From CAZAGT01 sp964484515 (GTDB lineage: Bacteria > Desulfobacterota > DSM-4660 > Desulfatiglandales > HGW-15), in assembly GCA_964484515.1 (NCBI GenBank), contig CAZAGT010000187.1, forward strand, positions 1 to 9,626: a stretch of 9,626 nucleotides of DNA, in the 5' to 3' direction. This document shows positions 1-5,837 of the stretch, one piece after another; the first letter of the stretch is position 1, and the number at the start of each line of letters is the position of its first letter. The notes under the pieces were generated by a model. It made no database searches. It saw only the letters and a list, made by a program, of their open reading frames with translations, and was not told the DNA's origin. Both the position numbers and the translations under genes were made by a program.

Positions 1-105
1 CGGGGCTTGTCCCGCCATAGCTTTAGCGGCGGCGGATGGTGTGGGGGCTGGGGGGTTAAGACCCCCGGCTACCCGATTAGCATTGCGTCAAGTGCCGCAT
101 CTAGA
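1..105. repeat. GC-rich hairpin-forming edge sequence
   Basis: No gene is visible here. A run of five G (51-55) and five C (62-66) can form a hairpin with loop TTAAGA. CCGCC (12-16) and GGCGG (31-35) can form another. AGCATT (79-84) is complementary to AATGCT (108-113). There is no T-tract on either side, so this is not a standard intrinsic terminator. The composition differs sharply from the AT-richer bases 106-400. The stretch looks like an extragenic repeat or the end of a mobile element cut by the window edge. That is an impression only, since no second copy lies in this window. Confidence 0.3.
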
Positions 106-180
106 TTAATGCTTCTCAAGTTCTTTAACATGTTTCACCAAATCACGAACTACTTGTTCTGCGTAATTATTTGCTTTCAT
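106..180 (-). CDS. Possible 24-residue small ORF, unrecognised
   Basis: An ATG at 180-178 opens a 24-codon frame ending in TAA at 108-106. A good ribosome binding site, GGGAG, lies six bases upstream of the ATG. The peptide starts MKANNYAEQVV and ends KELEKH; it is charged and probably helical. Its start overlaps the 3' end of the preceding minus-strand frame by 14 bases, as in translationally coupled genes. It could be a real small protein, the surviving start of a gene cut off by the GC-rich sequence that follows its stop, or chance. I recognise no family. Confidence 0.25.
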   Translation of the reverse strand: MKANNYAEQVVRDLVKHVKELEKH

Positions 181-385
181 TGTCTACTCCCGTAGCAACC
201 AGAATATCTTTTCTTTCTGACTGCGGCGAAAACCTTTTCAGACAGCAGGCTTTGGCCACAATAACCTTCCGGACAACCCTTGAACGATAATAGTACGTAA
301 CGCCCATGGCTTCAAAATGTTCTTCGGGTCGGATGACATTTATGAAAGGGACGGATTCAGCGTTACTTTTGGTCACGTGGAACAT
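167..385 (-). CDS. Possible 72-residue small ORF, unrecognised
   Basis: This frame starts at ATG 385-383 and stops with TAA at 169-167. A TTG codon directly before the ATG is an alternative start. The predicted protein (MFHVTKSNAES...) is basic in its middle, with YYYRSRVVRK at about residues 31-40 and two adjacent cysteines just after. It has no signal peptide or membrane segment. Codons look ordinary for the window. It begins 40 bases after the protease stop on the same strand, so it could share that transcript. No ribosome binding site is visible, which is the main argument against it. I do not recognise it, and it may be non-coding. Confidence 0.22.
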   Translation of the reverse strand: MFHVTKSNAESVPFINVIRPEEHFEAMGVTYYYRSRVVRKVIVAKACCLKRFSPQSERKDILVATGVDNESK

Positions 386-425
386 CAAATTGTGTATGGA
401 TGGAATATATAGTAGGGACAGCCAG

Positions 426-2861
426 CTACCACCTTCGAAGCAGATAGTACCTCAGGTGCCAATCAAAGGGGTCGTCGTTGTTCGCGTCGTTGAAGCGAAG
501 CCTCACTCCTCCGGGTACGCGGAAGACCGCGAGGTGATCGAGTTCGTGGTCGCCGTTCGTGAACTTCATGCTGAAGCTCCCGATCAATTCGGGGAGGTCG
601 TTGAGCTGGATGGTATGATTGCTAACCGCGTCTTCGCCACTCTCCGACCGGGTTTCCCGGATCCGGTGACGCCCCACGACGGCATACGTCACAGTGCAGC
701 GCCAAGGATTGTGGGAATCATCGCCGAACCGCGCCCTGACGGTCCAGTTGGATCCGAGAGGACGCACTTCGACACCGAATTCCTGGATGTGGTGCTCACT
801 ATTGTCTGTGAATCGGCATTCGCAGCCGGTCACGCCGATCACGTGATCATCGACCGTGGCGCCAGGGATTGCCACGGTCACGGGTACGACTAAATGGCCA
901 TCCTCATCCTCGTATAACACGTCGGTAACCGATCCGAAGGTAGTTCCATACGGCAGATTCGTTCCATCGACCCCCCACCAGTATTCTGACGCGTCGTCAT
1001 CGCGGTACTCCACCTCGAGGTTCCCATTGGCCTGTGAGAAGCGCATACCGACCGCTTTGATCTTTTCGTCGCCACTGCCGACGAAGTTGAAGTGGAACCC
1101 GACCAGCCCTGGTTGCTGCAACCCTGTGCGTTCCACGGCCGAACCTGAGTCCTTGCCCGAGCGGGTTACCGTCCTGAACGGAACGAGTTCCTTTACTATC
1201 TTCTCTACGTCGATGCTTGACGGGACATTCGCCGTCGGAATCGGTCGACGCAAGGAGGGGTCGTCGACCAGCTGACTCAACTCGGCGGCCGACAGTCCGA
1301 AATCACCCGCGCGTGCCAGACCCATACTGGCGGTGACGAGTGCGGCAGCCATACTCGTGCCGCTCGCCAGACCATAGCTGCCGGGGGCCGTCGCCGTGTA
1401 AACTATGCTGGGTGCGCTGATATCGATCCACGAGCCGAAGTTGCTCTCCGAGCTGACGCCGAGTGTCTGGGGATCAAACCCAGCTACTGAGATCACGTTG
1501 TCCAATTCGTTGGAAAGTCCGGCCGGATAGACCTCGTTGGGACCGATCAGCGATCCATCGTTCCCGACACTGGCAACCCAGTGGATCCTACGCCCGTTCA
1601 CGGATGTGAAGTACTCCTTGAAGACTCGCTTGTACTCGCGCATGTATTCGTCGGGAAGACCCTGGAAACCGAAACCGAGACACACGACCCCAATACCCCC
1701 GACGCGTCGCTTGACGATAGTCTCCATCGCCGCCAGTACCATTGCGACGTCGATGCCGGGGGCGTCGGGCGAACATTCCGTTCCAAAGAAACTGAGCTTG
1801 CCCCCCAGGAGAACGCCGTTGTTGCCGAATCCATTGTTTGCGCCGGCAATGATCCCGGCAAGTGGAGTGCCGTGGGAATCGATTCCTTCGTAAGTGCTCG
1901 GATCACTCGGGTTGCCAAGCTGGCCCGCCGCCTGGCACATGTCGTAGTAGTCGATGCCGACTAGTTCGTCCCCTTGACCGTAAGACGGATCAAGGTAGTC
2001 GTCGATGATCGCCACGTTGCCGCTTCCTAACGGCGTCAACTCCGTCCTGACGTGGTTCGCCGCAGGAGAGGCATTGATCACCGAATAGGCCAGATGGTTC
2101 GGGAAAGTCAGCTCATCGTTGTCGTTCCCCGACTGATGCTGCTCGAGGTAGATGAGTGGTATCGCTCTATCGGCCTCGATTACCAGTCCGGGACATTGCA
2201 GGGTTTCGAACACCGTCAATCGCTGCCGCAACGCAGCGACATTGTCCGTGTCGAACCGAACGATTGCGGCGCGAATGGTTGGGAGATAGCCCTCATACAC
2301 CGCCCCAGCCTGCTCCACGCAATCACGGATGGAGACTCGTTTTGTTTGTTTTTCGATATCCTCGACACACTCTGCCACTAGCTGCAAGATATCGGCGGGC
2401 GGCGCGGCCGAACCAAGCTTGCGCTCCACACAGCTTTGGATCTCGTCGATCACCGGCCCGGGATTCGCGCCGTCTGGTATTCGGTCCGCCACGCATCGAT
2501 CGAGGGACTCGCGAAGTCGAAATAGGTTGAGACCCCGGCCGGACTCATACATCCCGATGCAGGACTCGATCGCTGCCAGTATCTGCCCTGGATCACCCCG
2601 TCCCTTGATCAGCGGCCTGAACGCATCATAGGAGTACTTAATCGGCACCAGTGCTCGATCAGCAGACACCAGCGCGCCTTCACCGATCTCTTCAAAGACA
2701 GGCAGGCTATTGCCGTAGATTTCGACACCCTGTCGGCCCATTGAAGGGTTTTGCGCGAAACCGTAAGTCTTCATTTCTGCCTGCCCAGTTCCAACTGTCG
2801 TGCATCCGGCCACTCCGGTAATTACAAAGATCAAAGCAAACATCATTCTTAATCTTATCAT
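426..2861 (-). CDS. Subtilisin-family (S8) serine protease lipoprotein
   Basis: Predicted secreted, lipid-anchored endopeptidase of 811 residues. The N-terminus has a short basic start, a hydrophobic core and lipobox VAGC, with the lipidated cysteine at residue 20. The next residue is Thr, not Asp, so outer-membrane sorting is possible if the Lol +2 rule applies. Residues 21-280 form a pro- or accessory region with cysteines at 101, 123, 144, 165, 181 and 223. The S8 domain spans about 280-530: Asp287 in VAIIDDYLD, His330 in SHGTPLAG, oxyanion Asn434 in ASVGND and nucleophile Ser503 in ASGTSMAA. The catalytic set is complete, so the enzyme should be active. Residues 560-811 are rich in predicted beta strand and appear to contain three related modules. 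AAAGGA lies nine bases before the ATG and supports this start, although ATGs at codons 6 and 7 would still give a lipoprotein. The gene stands alone and its substrate cannot be inferred. Confidence 0.93.
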   Translation of the reverse strand: MIRLRMMFALIFVITGVAGCTTVGTGQAEMKTYGFAQNPSMGRQGVEIYGNSLPVFEEIGEGALVSADRALVPIKYSYDAFRPLIKGRGDPGQILAAIESCIGMYESGRGLNLFRLRESLDRCVADRIPDGANPGPVIDEIQSCVERKLGSAAPPADILQLVAECVEDIEKQTKRVSIRDCVEQAGAVYEGYLPTIRAAIVRFDTDNVAALRQRLTVFETLQCPGLVIEADRAIPLIYLEQHQSGNDNDELTFPNHLAYSVINASPAANHVRTELTPLGSGNVAIIDDYLDPSYGQGDELVGIDYYDMCQAAGQLGNPSDPSTYEGIDSHGTPLAGIIAGANNGFGNNGVLLGGKLSFFGTECSPDAPGIDVAMVLAAMETIVKRRVGGIGVVCLGFGFQGLPDEYMREYKRVFKEYFTSVNGRRIHWVASVGNDGSLIGPNEVYPAGLSNELDNVISVAGFDPQTLGVSSESNFGSWIDISAPSIVYTATAPGSYGLASGTSMAAALVTASMGLARAGDFGLSAAELSQLVDDPSLRRPIPTANVPSSIDVEKIVKELVPFRTVTRSGKDSGSAVERTGLQQPGLVGFHFNFVGSGDEKIKAVGMRFSQANGNLEVEYRDDDASEYWWGVDGTNLPYGTTFGSVTDVLYEDEDGHLVVPVTVAIPGATVDDHVIGVTGCECRFTDNSEHHIQEFGVEVRPLGSNWTVRARFGDDSHNPWRCTVTYAVVGRHRIRETRSESGEDAVSNHTIQLNDLPELIGSFSMKFTNGDHELDHLAVFRVPGGVRLRFNDANNDDPFDWHLRYYLLRRW

Positions 2862-2870
2862 TGGTCCTTA

Positions 2871-2876
2871 TCCTTT
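2871..2876 (-). promoter_or_regulatory. Ribosome binding site of the protease gene
   Basis: Read on the minus strand this is AAAGGA, nine bases before the ATG at 2861. A second AAGGA at 2869-2865 is only three bases from the ATG, too close to serve. The site decides in favour of the first of three nearby in-frame ATG codons. Confidence 0.6.
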
Positions 2877-2945
2877 CTTAAATGCTGACTAGTGAGTAGC
2901 GGCATTTACGGATTGATTAGAATCCAGCTTATCGCCCCAATTGGT

Positions 2946-2961
2946 TTGATTCGAAAATCAA
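2946..2961. promoter_or_regulatory. Inverted repeat upstream of the protease gene
   Basis: TTGATT and AATCAA flank a CGAA tetraloop. The site lies about 85 bases before the protease start codon, within range of a promoter region. It could be a regulator binding site, but I could not place a convincing -35/-10 pair next to it. Confidence 0.25.
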
Positions 2962-3336
2962 GGTTTCTTGCCAACTACTTAAATTTGGCGGATTTAAGGA
3001 CTACGAACACAAACCTTAAGCCTTGCCAGCATGACTTGGTGGTTCTTGTCGTTTCGAGTCAAGCTGAGTTCGTCTTGTTGAGAAACGCGTCCAGTGTGGT
3101 GGTAGAGTTCTCATGCTCAATTACGGACGGCATCGAGCTGTAGAAGGTTAAGTGGTTCGAGCTTAATGATTCGATTTTTCGTTGATACATTGAGGCCCTC
3201 TGACTTTTAAAGTGCTGTCAATTTTGGGCGCCCGTTTCATAATTCGGCGTGGAGTAATATTCGATCAACCAGATATCATCAACTGCTACGAGGCTGAAAA
3301 GGTGGGGAACGAAACAGGTTTTGAAAAAAAGGGTGA

Positions 3337-3350
3337 TTAGGGGCCCCTAA
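3337..3350. repeat. Perfect 14-base palindrome
   Basis: TTAGGGGCCCCTAA reads identically on both strands. It sits in the spacer between mpl and the protease gene, just after a run of seven A (3324-3330). It has no loop, so it suits a dimeric DNA-binding protein better than an RNA hairpin. Its function is unknown. Confidence 0.4.
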
Positions 3351-3414
3351 CCGAGCGGGTTGCGCTTGACTAGGAGCAATTTAGGCAGCATTTGAGTGGA
3401 TGCGTCATTGGCGA

Positions 3415-3447
3415 CCTCTTTCGGAAAGAGGGCGGTGGTTTTCGCCC
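3415..3447. repeat. Two overlapping, mutually exclusive hairpins
   Basis: CCTCTTT (3415-3421) pairs with AAAGAGG (3425-3431) around a CGG loop. GGGCG (3430-3434) pairs with CGCCC (3443-3447). The stems share bases 3430-3431, so they compete. No gene start lies close downstream on the plus strand. On the minus strand the site is about 175-205 bases past the mpl stop and could be part of its 3' end, but neither strand shows a T-tract. Confidence 0.35.
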
Positions 3448-3551
3448 GCGGTTTGATGGCGCCTATAAATGCGCTGTTCAATTCGCTTTCGGCAGTCCGT
3501 GTTCAACGTCGAAAGAAAGCACCTTTATAGTTTATACCATGAAAGGGCAAT

Positions 3552-3565
3552 TTTTCAATTGAAAA
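3552..3565. repeat. 14-base AT-rich palindrome after mpl
   Basis: TTTTCAATTGAAAA is a perfect palindrome 57 bases past the mpl stop. An alternative hairpin, CAATT (3548-3552) with AATTG (3557-3561), overlaps it. It could help end mpl transcription, but a GC-rich stem with a T-tract is missing. Confidence 0.25.
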
Positions 3566-3621
3566 CCGCGGCCAGGGAAAGGGGGAGAAAGCAGCTCTGA
3601 AAGGTCAGCGGACTATCACGG

Positions 3622-5085
3622 TCAAGGATCATCGAGTCCTTTCAATAGCCTATCCGGCAGGTTGTCGAAGGAGCCGTTTGACATGATCAGGACGACATCA
3701 CCCTTTCTGACATTTCCGAGGATTCCTTTGAGAAGGTGCTGGGTATCGGTAAAACAGGTGGCCGTCAGTCCGCGTTTGCGCAAGTCGTCTATCAGGCGGG
3801 CCGAGGAGAAACGGTCTTCAGGCGGGATATTTCCAATGGGAGGCGGCTCCGGCAGGAGGATCAGATCGGCCTGATCAAAGGAGGAGGCATAGTCTTCTTG
3901 AAATATATTGCGCCGGCTTGAGTTGGATCTAGGCTCGAAGACGGCCACCAGGCGGCGACCGTTGTACCTCTCTTGGACCGCCTCGATGGTCTTCCTGACC
4001 GACGTAGGATGATGGGCAAAGTCCTCAAGGACCAGAATCCCCCGTCTTTCGCCCTTGATCTCTTGCCTTCGCTTGACGCCTTTAAAGCCCTTCAGGGCGG
4101 AGAATAATTGGTCATGTTTGATGTCTAGGTATTCAGCGAGGGCCATTACCGAGAGAAGGTTTGAGATGTTGTGATGGCCGTAGAGAGGCGTGATGACTTC
4201 GGATACCCTGTGGTCGGTCCCGGAAATGCGCACGTGGGAAAGGCCATTTCGCATTGAAACATCAGGGACTCGCACCTGTGCTTCTGCGCCAAAACCGTAG
4301 GGTATGACCTGCGCTTTGGAATGTTTGGACTCAGCCATCACAAGCGGATCATCGGCGTTGGCAATCAATAGGCCGTTCGGCGGGATCAACTCGATGAGCC
4401 TGCGGAAGTTGGCGATGATCTGGTCGAGGTCTTGATAGATATCGGCATGATCGAATTCGATGCTCGTAAGGATCACGACAAATGGGGCGTAATGGAGGAA
4501 CTTAGGTCCTTTGTCAAAGAAGGCCGTGTCATATTCGTCACCCTCGATGACGAAGTAGGGCCCGTTTCCGATCTTGAAGTTGGCCTGGAAGTTAACGGGA
4601 ATACCCCCGATCATAAAGCCGGGATCCATGCCGGCCTGTTCGAGCACCCAGGCGGCGAGCGATGACGTGGTCGTCTTGCCGTGGGTGCCAGCCACCACGA
4701 TCGATCGCTTCTCCCCCATGGCAAAATGCCGCAGGGTCTGCGGCAGCGAGAGATAGGGAATTCCGAGACGGGCCAGTTCGACCGCCTCTGGATTCTTTTT
4801 CGTGATCACGTTGCCGACGATGACCAGATCAGCCCGAGGATTCAGGTTTTCAGCGCGATACCCTTGGAGGATCGGAATAGCTAGGCCTCCGAGGAAGTCA
4901 CTCATGGGGGGATAGACATTTTGGTCGGATCCCCTGACGTCGTATCCCATCTCCTTCAGGAGACCGGCCAGGGAGGCCATGCCCGTGCCGCAGATCCCCA
5001 TCAGGTGGACGTGTTGCAAGGATTCCGGCGCGACGTTGAGGGCAGGGTCGAGTTCGGCAAAAGGCTGTGAAATGTCAGAATTCAT
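3622..5085 (-). CDS. mpl: UDP-MurNAc:L-Ala-gamma-D-Glu-mesoDAP ligase
   Basis: Murein tripeptide ligase of 487 residues. It joins recovered L-Ala-gamma-D-Glu-meso-DAP to UDP-MurNAc with ATP, returning recycled peptide to cytoplasmic peptidoglycan synthesis. The Mur-ligase layout is complete: N-terminal nucleotide-binding loop GICGTGM (about 30-36), ATP loop GTHGKTTTS (133-141), EGDEYDTAFFD (181-191), GHHNISN (303-309), DFAHHPT (355-361) and FEPRSNSS (383-390). The last two motifs separate Mpl from MurC, which normally has a GHHPTE-type motif and a different C-terminal loop. The start has about 24 residues before the conserved core. An in-frame TGA lies a few codons upstream, so no longer start is possible; no strong ribosome binding site precedes it. 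The gene is divergent from rpmB across a 284-base spacer. It implies a meso-DAP cell wall, but there are no other wall genes next to it. Confidence 0.93.
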   Translation of the reverse strand: MNSDISQPFAELDPALNVAPESLQHVHLMGICGTGMASLAGLLKEMGYDVRGSDQNVYPPMSDFLGGLAIPILQGYRAENLNPRADLVIVGNVITKKNPEAVELARLGIPYLSLPQTLRHFAMGEKRSIVVAGTHGKTTTSSLAAWVLEQAGMDPGFMIGGIPVNFQANFKIGNGPYFVIEGDEYDTAFFDKGPKFLHYAPFVVILTSIEFDHADIYQDLDQIIANFRRLIELIPPNGLLIANADDPLVMAESKHSKAQVIPYGFGAEAQVRVPDVSMRNGLSHVRISGTDHRVSEVITPLYGHHNISNLLSVMALAEYLDIKHDQLFSALKGFKGVKRRQEIKGERRGILVLEDFAHHPTSVRKTIEAVQERYNGRRLVAVFEPRSNSSRRNIFQEDYASSFDQADLILLPEPPPIGNIPPEDRFSSARLIDDLRKRGLTATCFTDTQHLLKGILGNVRKGDVVLIMSNGSFDNLPDRLLKGLDDP

Positions 5086-5165
5086 CGTTCGTTGTCAGTG
5101 GCCTTTGTTGGTTCCAGGGCACTTGAGAATGCAAGATCCTTACCTCAATTTGACAGGTTTTTAGG

Positions 5166-5186
5166 TTGAAGACTGAAGGCTGAAGG
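5166..5186. repeat. Heptamer tandem repeat, cluster A
   Basis: Three consecutive 7-base units: TTGAAGA, CTGAAGG, CTGAAGG. The TGAA core is shared with cluster B about 80 bases away. The sequence lies in the divergent mpl-rpmB spacer. Confidence 0.6.
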
Positions 5187-5190
5187 TTCT

Positions 5191-5252
5191 CAGATATCTG
5201 TCCACACGCGATTTCGAAATCCCAGATCCTAACCCGCCTAAAGACCGGCGGG
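5191..5252. repeat. Cluster of three palindromic sequences
   Basis: CAGATATCTG (5191-5200) and GATTTCGAAATC (5210-5221) are perfect palindromes. CCCGCC (5233-5238) pairs with GGCGGG (5247-5252) around an eight-base loop. They lie between two heptamer clusters upstream of rpmB. They could be operators or part of a larger extragenic repeat. No T-tract follows the GC stem on the plus strand. Confidence 0.45.
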
Positions 5253-5264
5253 CAAGATCAGAGA

Positions 5265-5299
5265 CCCTGAACGCTGAACTTTGAACCCTGAACCCTGTT
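5265..5299. repeat. Heptamer tandem repeat, cluster B
   Basis: Five consecutive 7-base units: CCCTGAA, CGCTGAA, CTTTGAA, CCCTGAA and a degenerate CCCTGTT. The array ends 11 bases before the -35 box of the rpmB promoter. Confidence 0.7.
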
Positions 5300-5309
5300 A
5301 AAAAAAGAG

Positions 5310-5338
5310 TTGTCAAAGCTTTCTCTTCCGGTTATATT
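5310..5338 (+). promoter_or_regulatory. Sigma-70-type promoter of rpmB
   Basis: A -35 box TTGTCA (5310-5315) and a -10 box TATATT (5333-5338) each match five of six consensus bases and are separated by the optimal 17 bases. Transcription would start near 5345, giving a leader of about 25 bases. A seven-base A run (5300-5306) just upstream may act as an UP-like element. Confidence 0.7.
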
Positions 5339-5355
5339 CCCCGATTACCTTTTTC

Positions 5356-5361
5356 GGAGGG
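5356..5361 (+). promoter_or_regulatory. Ribosome binding site of rpmB
   Basis: GGAGGG lies eight bases before the GTG at 5370. It fixes that GTG as the start instead of the in-frame TTG at 5310, which falls inside the promoter. Confidence 0.75.
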
Positions 5362-5369
5362 AATTTTCA

Positions 5370-5558
5370 GTGTCCAGAGTCTGCGAAATATGCGGTAAGG
5401 GCCCCTTGGTGGGGTATAACGTCAGCCACGCCCATAATAAGACCAAGAAACGCTGGTATCCGAATTTGCAGAACGTGAGGACGGTCCGAAACGGTCAGAC
5501 CGTGAAGATGCGCGTTTGCACAAGTTGTATTAGGTCTGGGCAAGTGGCCAAACCCTAG
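5370..5558 (+). CDS. rpmB: 50S ribosomal protein L28
   Basis: Small basic protein of the large ribosomal subunit, 62 residues, the usual size of the short L28 form. It begins with GTG: M-SRVCEICGKGPLVGYNVSH, where the GK(G/R)P...G..VSHAHNKTK pattern is characteristic of L28. A CxxC at residues 5-8 and a second CxxC at 50-53 form the zinc-binding (C+) version of the protein. Some bacteria replace this with a cysteine-free paralogue under zinc limitation. The ribosome binding site and a promoter 32 bases upstream support the start. The gene is monocistronic here, not paired with rpmG, and convergent with rel. Reading the same frame back to 5310 would add 20 residues unlike any L28. Confidence 0.95.
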   Translation: MSRVCEICGKGPLVGYNVSHAHNKTKKRWYPNLQNVRTVRNGQTVKMRVCTSCIRSGQVAKP

Positions 5559-5684
5559 GAGGCTGACGGAAAACGCCCATCTGCTTCGTTACCCTCGACC
5601 TTCGTCCTTGCGGCGTACTGTTATGTACGCCTCACTCCTCAGGCCTTCGGAAGCCTTGCATCTAGACATTTTCCATCAGCCTCC
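5558..5684. mobile_element. MITE/REP-like 127-base inverted-repeat element
   Basis: The ends are GGAGGCTGACGGAAAACG (5558-5575) and its inverted copy (5667-5684), matching at 16 of 18 positions. Pairing continues inward for about nine more positions with gaps. The centre is a perfect hairpin, GGCGTAC (5612-5618) with GTACGCC (5625-5631), loop TGTTAT. The element codes for nothing and begins within the rpmB stop codon. The layout (imperfect terminal arms, central GTAC hairpin, arm text such as CTTCG and CCTTGC) is that of a non-autonomous palindromic repeat. I recall similar spacers in Nitrospira-type genomes, but only from memory. It could also end transcription from either side. No target-site duplication is obvious. 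Confidence 0.65.
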
Positions 5685-5730
5685 GAGTGGACAGGTTCTC
5701 TGCCATTTCCCGCTTACGGACGCACAATTA

Positions 5731-5765
5731 GGGAGCTCTCAGCAATCGGCCTTCAGCTATTAGCT
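5731..5765. repeat. Heptamer tandem repeat, cluster C
   Basis: Five 7-base units read on the plus strand: GGGAGCT, CTCAGCA, ATCGGCC, TTCAGCT, ATTAGCT. On the minus strand the theme is AGCTGAA-like. The units are more degenerate than in clusters A and B, but the seven-base period holds throughout. Confidence 0.5.
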
Positions 5766-5800
5766 TGGGGCTCTCATTGAGTCCCAAAACCTGCTTTTTT
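5765..5800 (+). terminator. Possible intrinsic terminator after rpmB
   Basis: A nine-base-pair stem (5765-5773 with 5779-5787, one G-U pair) closes a five-base loop. Six T follow at 5795-5800, after a seven-base gap. The gap is longer than in a classic terminator. The T run is on the rpmB side only, so it would stop plus-strand transcription before it entered rel. Confidence 0.35.
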
Positions 5801-5803
5801 CCT

Positions 5804-5831
5804 CCTGATCCTTGATCCCTGACCCCTTACC
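5804..5831. repeat. Heptamer tandem repeat, cluster D
   Basis: Four 7-base units: CCTGATC, CTTGATC, CCTGACC, CCTTACC. The array ends seven bases from the rel stop codon. Its CCTGA core is close to cluster B (CCCTGAA). Confidence 0.6.
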
Positions 5832-5837
5832 CCCGCT

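Larger units (their letters stand above)
2862..3621. other. 760-base spacer without a convincing gene
   Basis: Between the protease start and the mpl stop I see no supported gene on either strand. The left part (to about 3330) is AT-richer than the flanking genes. It holds TTGATT-CGAA-AATCAA (2946-2961), an inverted repeat 85 bases upstream of the protease ATG that could be an operator or a small hairpin. Further right are a 14-base perfect palindrome (3337-3350), two overlapping hairpins (3415-3447) and a second 14-base palindrome (3552-3565). No tRNA signature and no strong sigma-70 promoter for the protease stood out. Confidence 0.6.
5086..5369. other. Divergent spacer between mpl and rpmB
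   Basis: This spacer contains two heptamer tandem-repeat clusters (5166-5186, 5265-5299), three palindromic or hairpin sequences (5191-5200, 5210-5221, 5233-5252), the rpmB promoter and the rpmB ribosome binding site. It should also hold the mpl promoter, but I could not pick a convincing one. No coding sequence is supported. Confidence 0.6.
5559..5837. other. Convergent spacer between rpmB and rel
   Basis: This spacer has no gene. It is filled by the inverted-repeat element (5558-5684), heptamer cluster C (5731-5765), a hairpin with a downstream T run (5765-5800) and heptamer cluster D (5804-5831). Only about 50 bases (5685-5730) show no structure I can name. Confidence 0.65.

Noticed and set aside
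306..893. 195-codon plus-strand frame
   Set aside because: It lies mostly antisense to the 3' end of the protease gene, which has clear repeat and domain structure. The translation has no recognisable motif, and no ribosome binding site stands out.
2892..3143. 83-codon plus-strand frame in the spacer, starting with GTG
   Set aside because: No ribosome binding site, no recognisable family, and an unremarkable Val/Leu/Ser-rich translation. It is probably a chance frame in AT-richer DNA.
3140..3180. GGTTCGA-like sequence suggesting a tRNA T-arm
   Set aside because: There is no matching acceptor, anticodon or D-arm around it, and the T-stem does not pair.
5164..5299. CRISPR-like short repeats
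   Set aside because: The units are seven bases and directly abutting, with no spacers, and no cas gene is present. These are heptamer tandem repeats.
5310..5369. Extended N-terminus of L28 from TTG at 5310
   Set aside because: The TTG is the start of the -35 box, and the added residues match no L28. The GTG at 5370 has a strong ribosome binding site and gives the normal protein.
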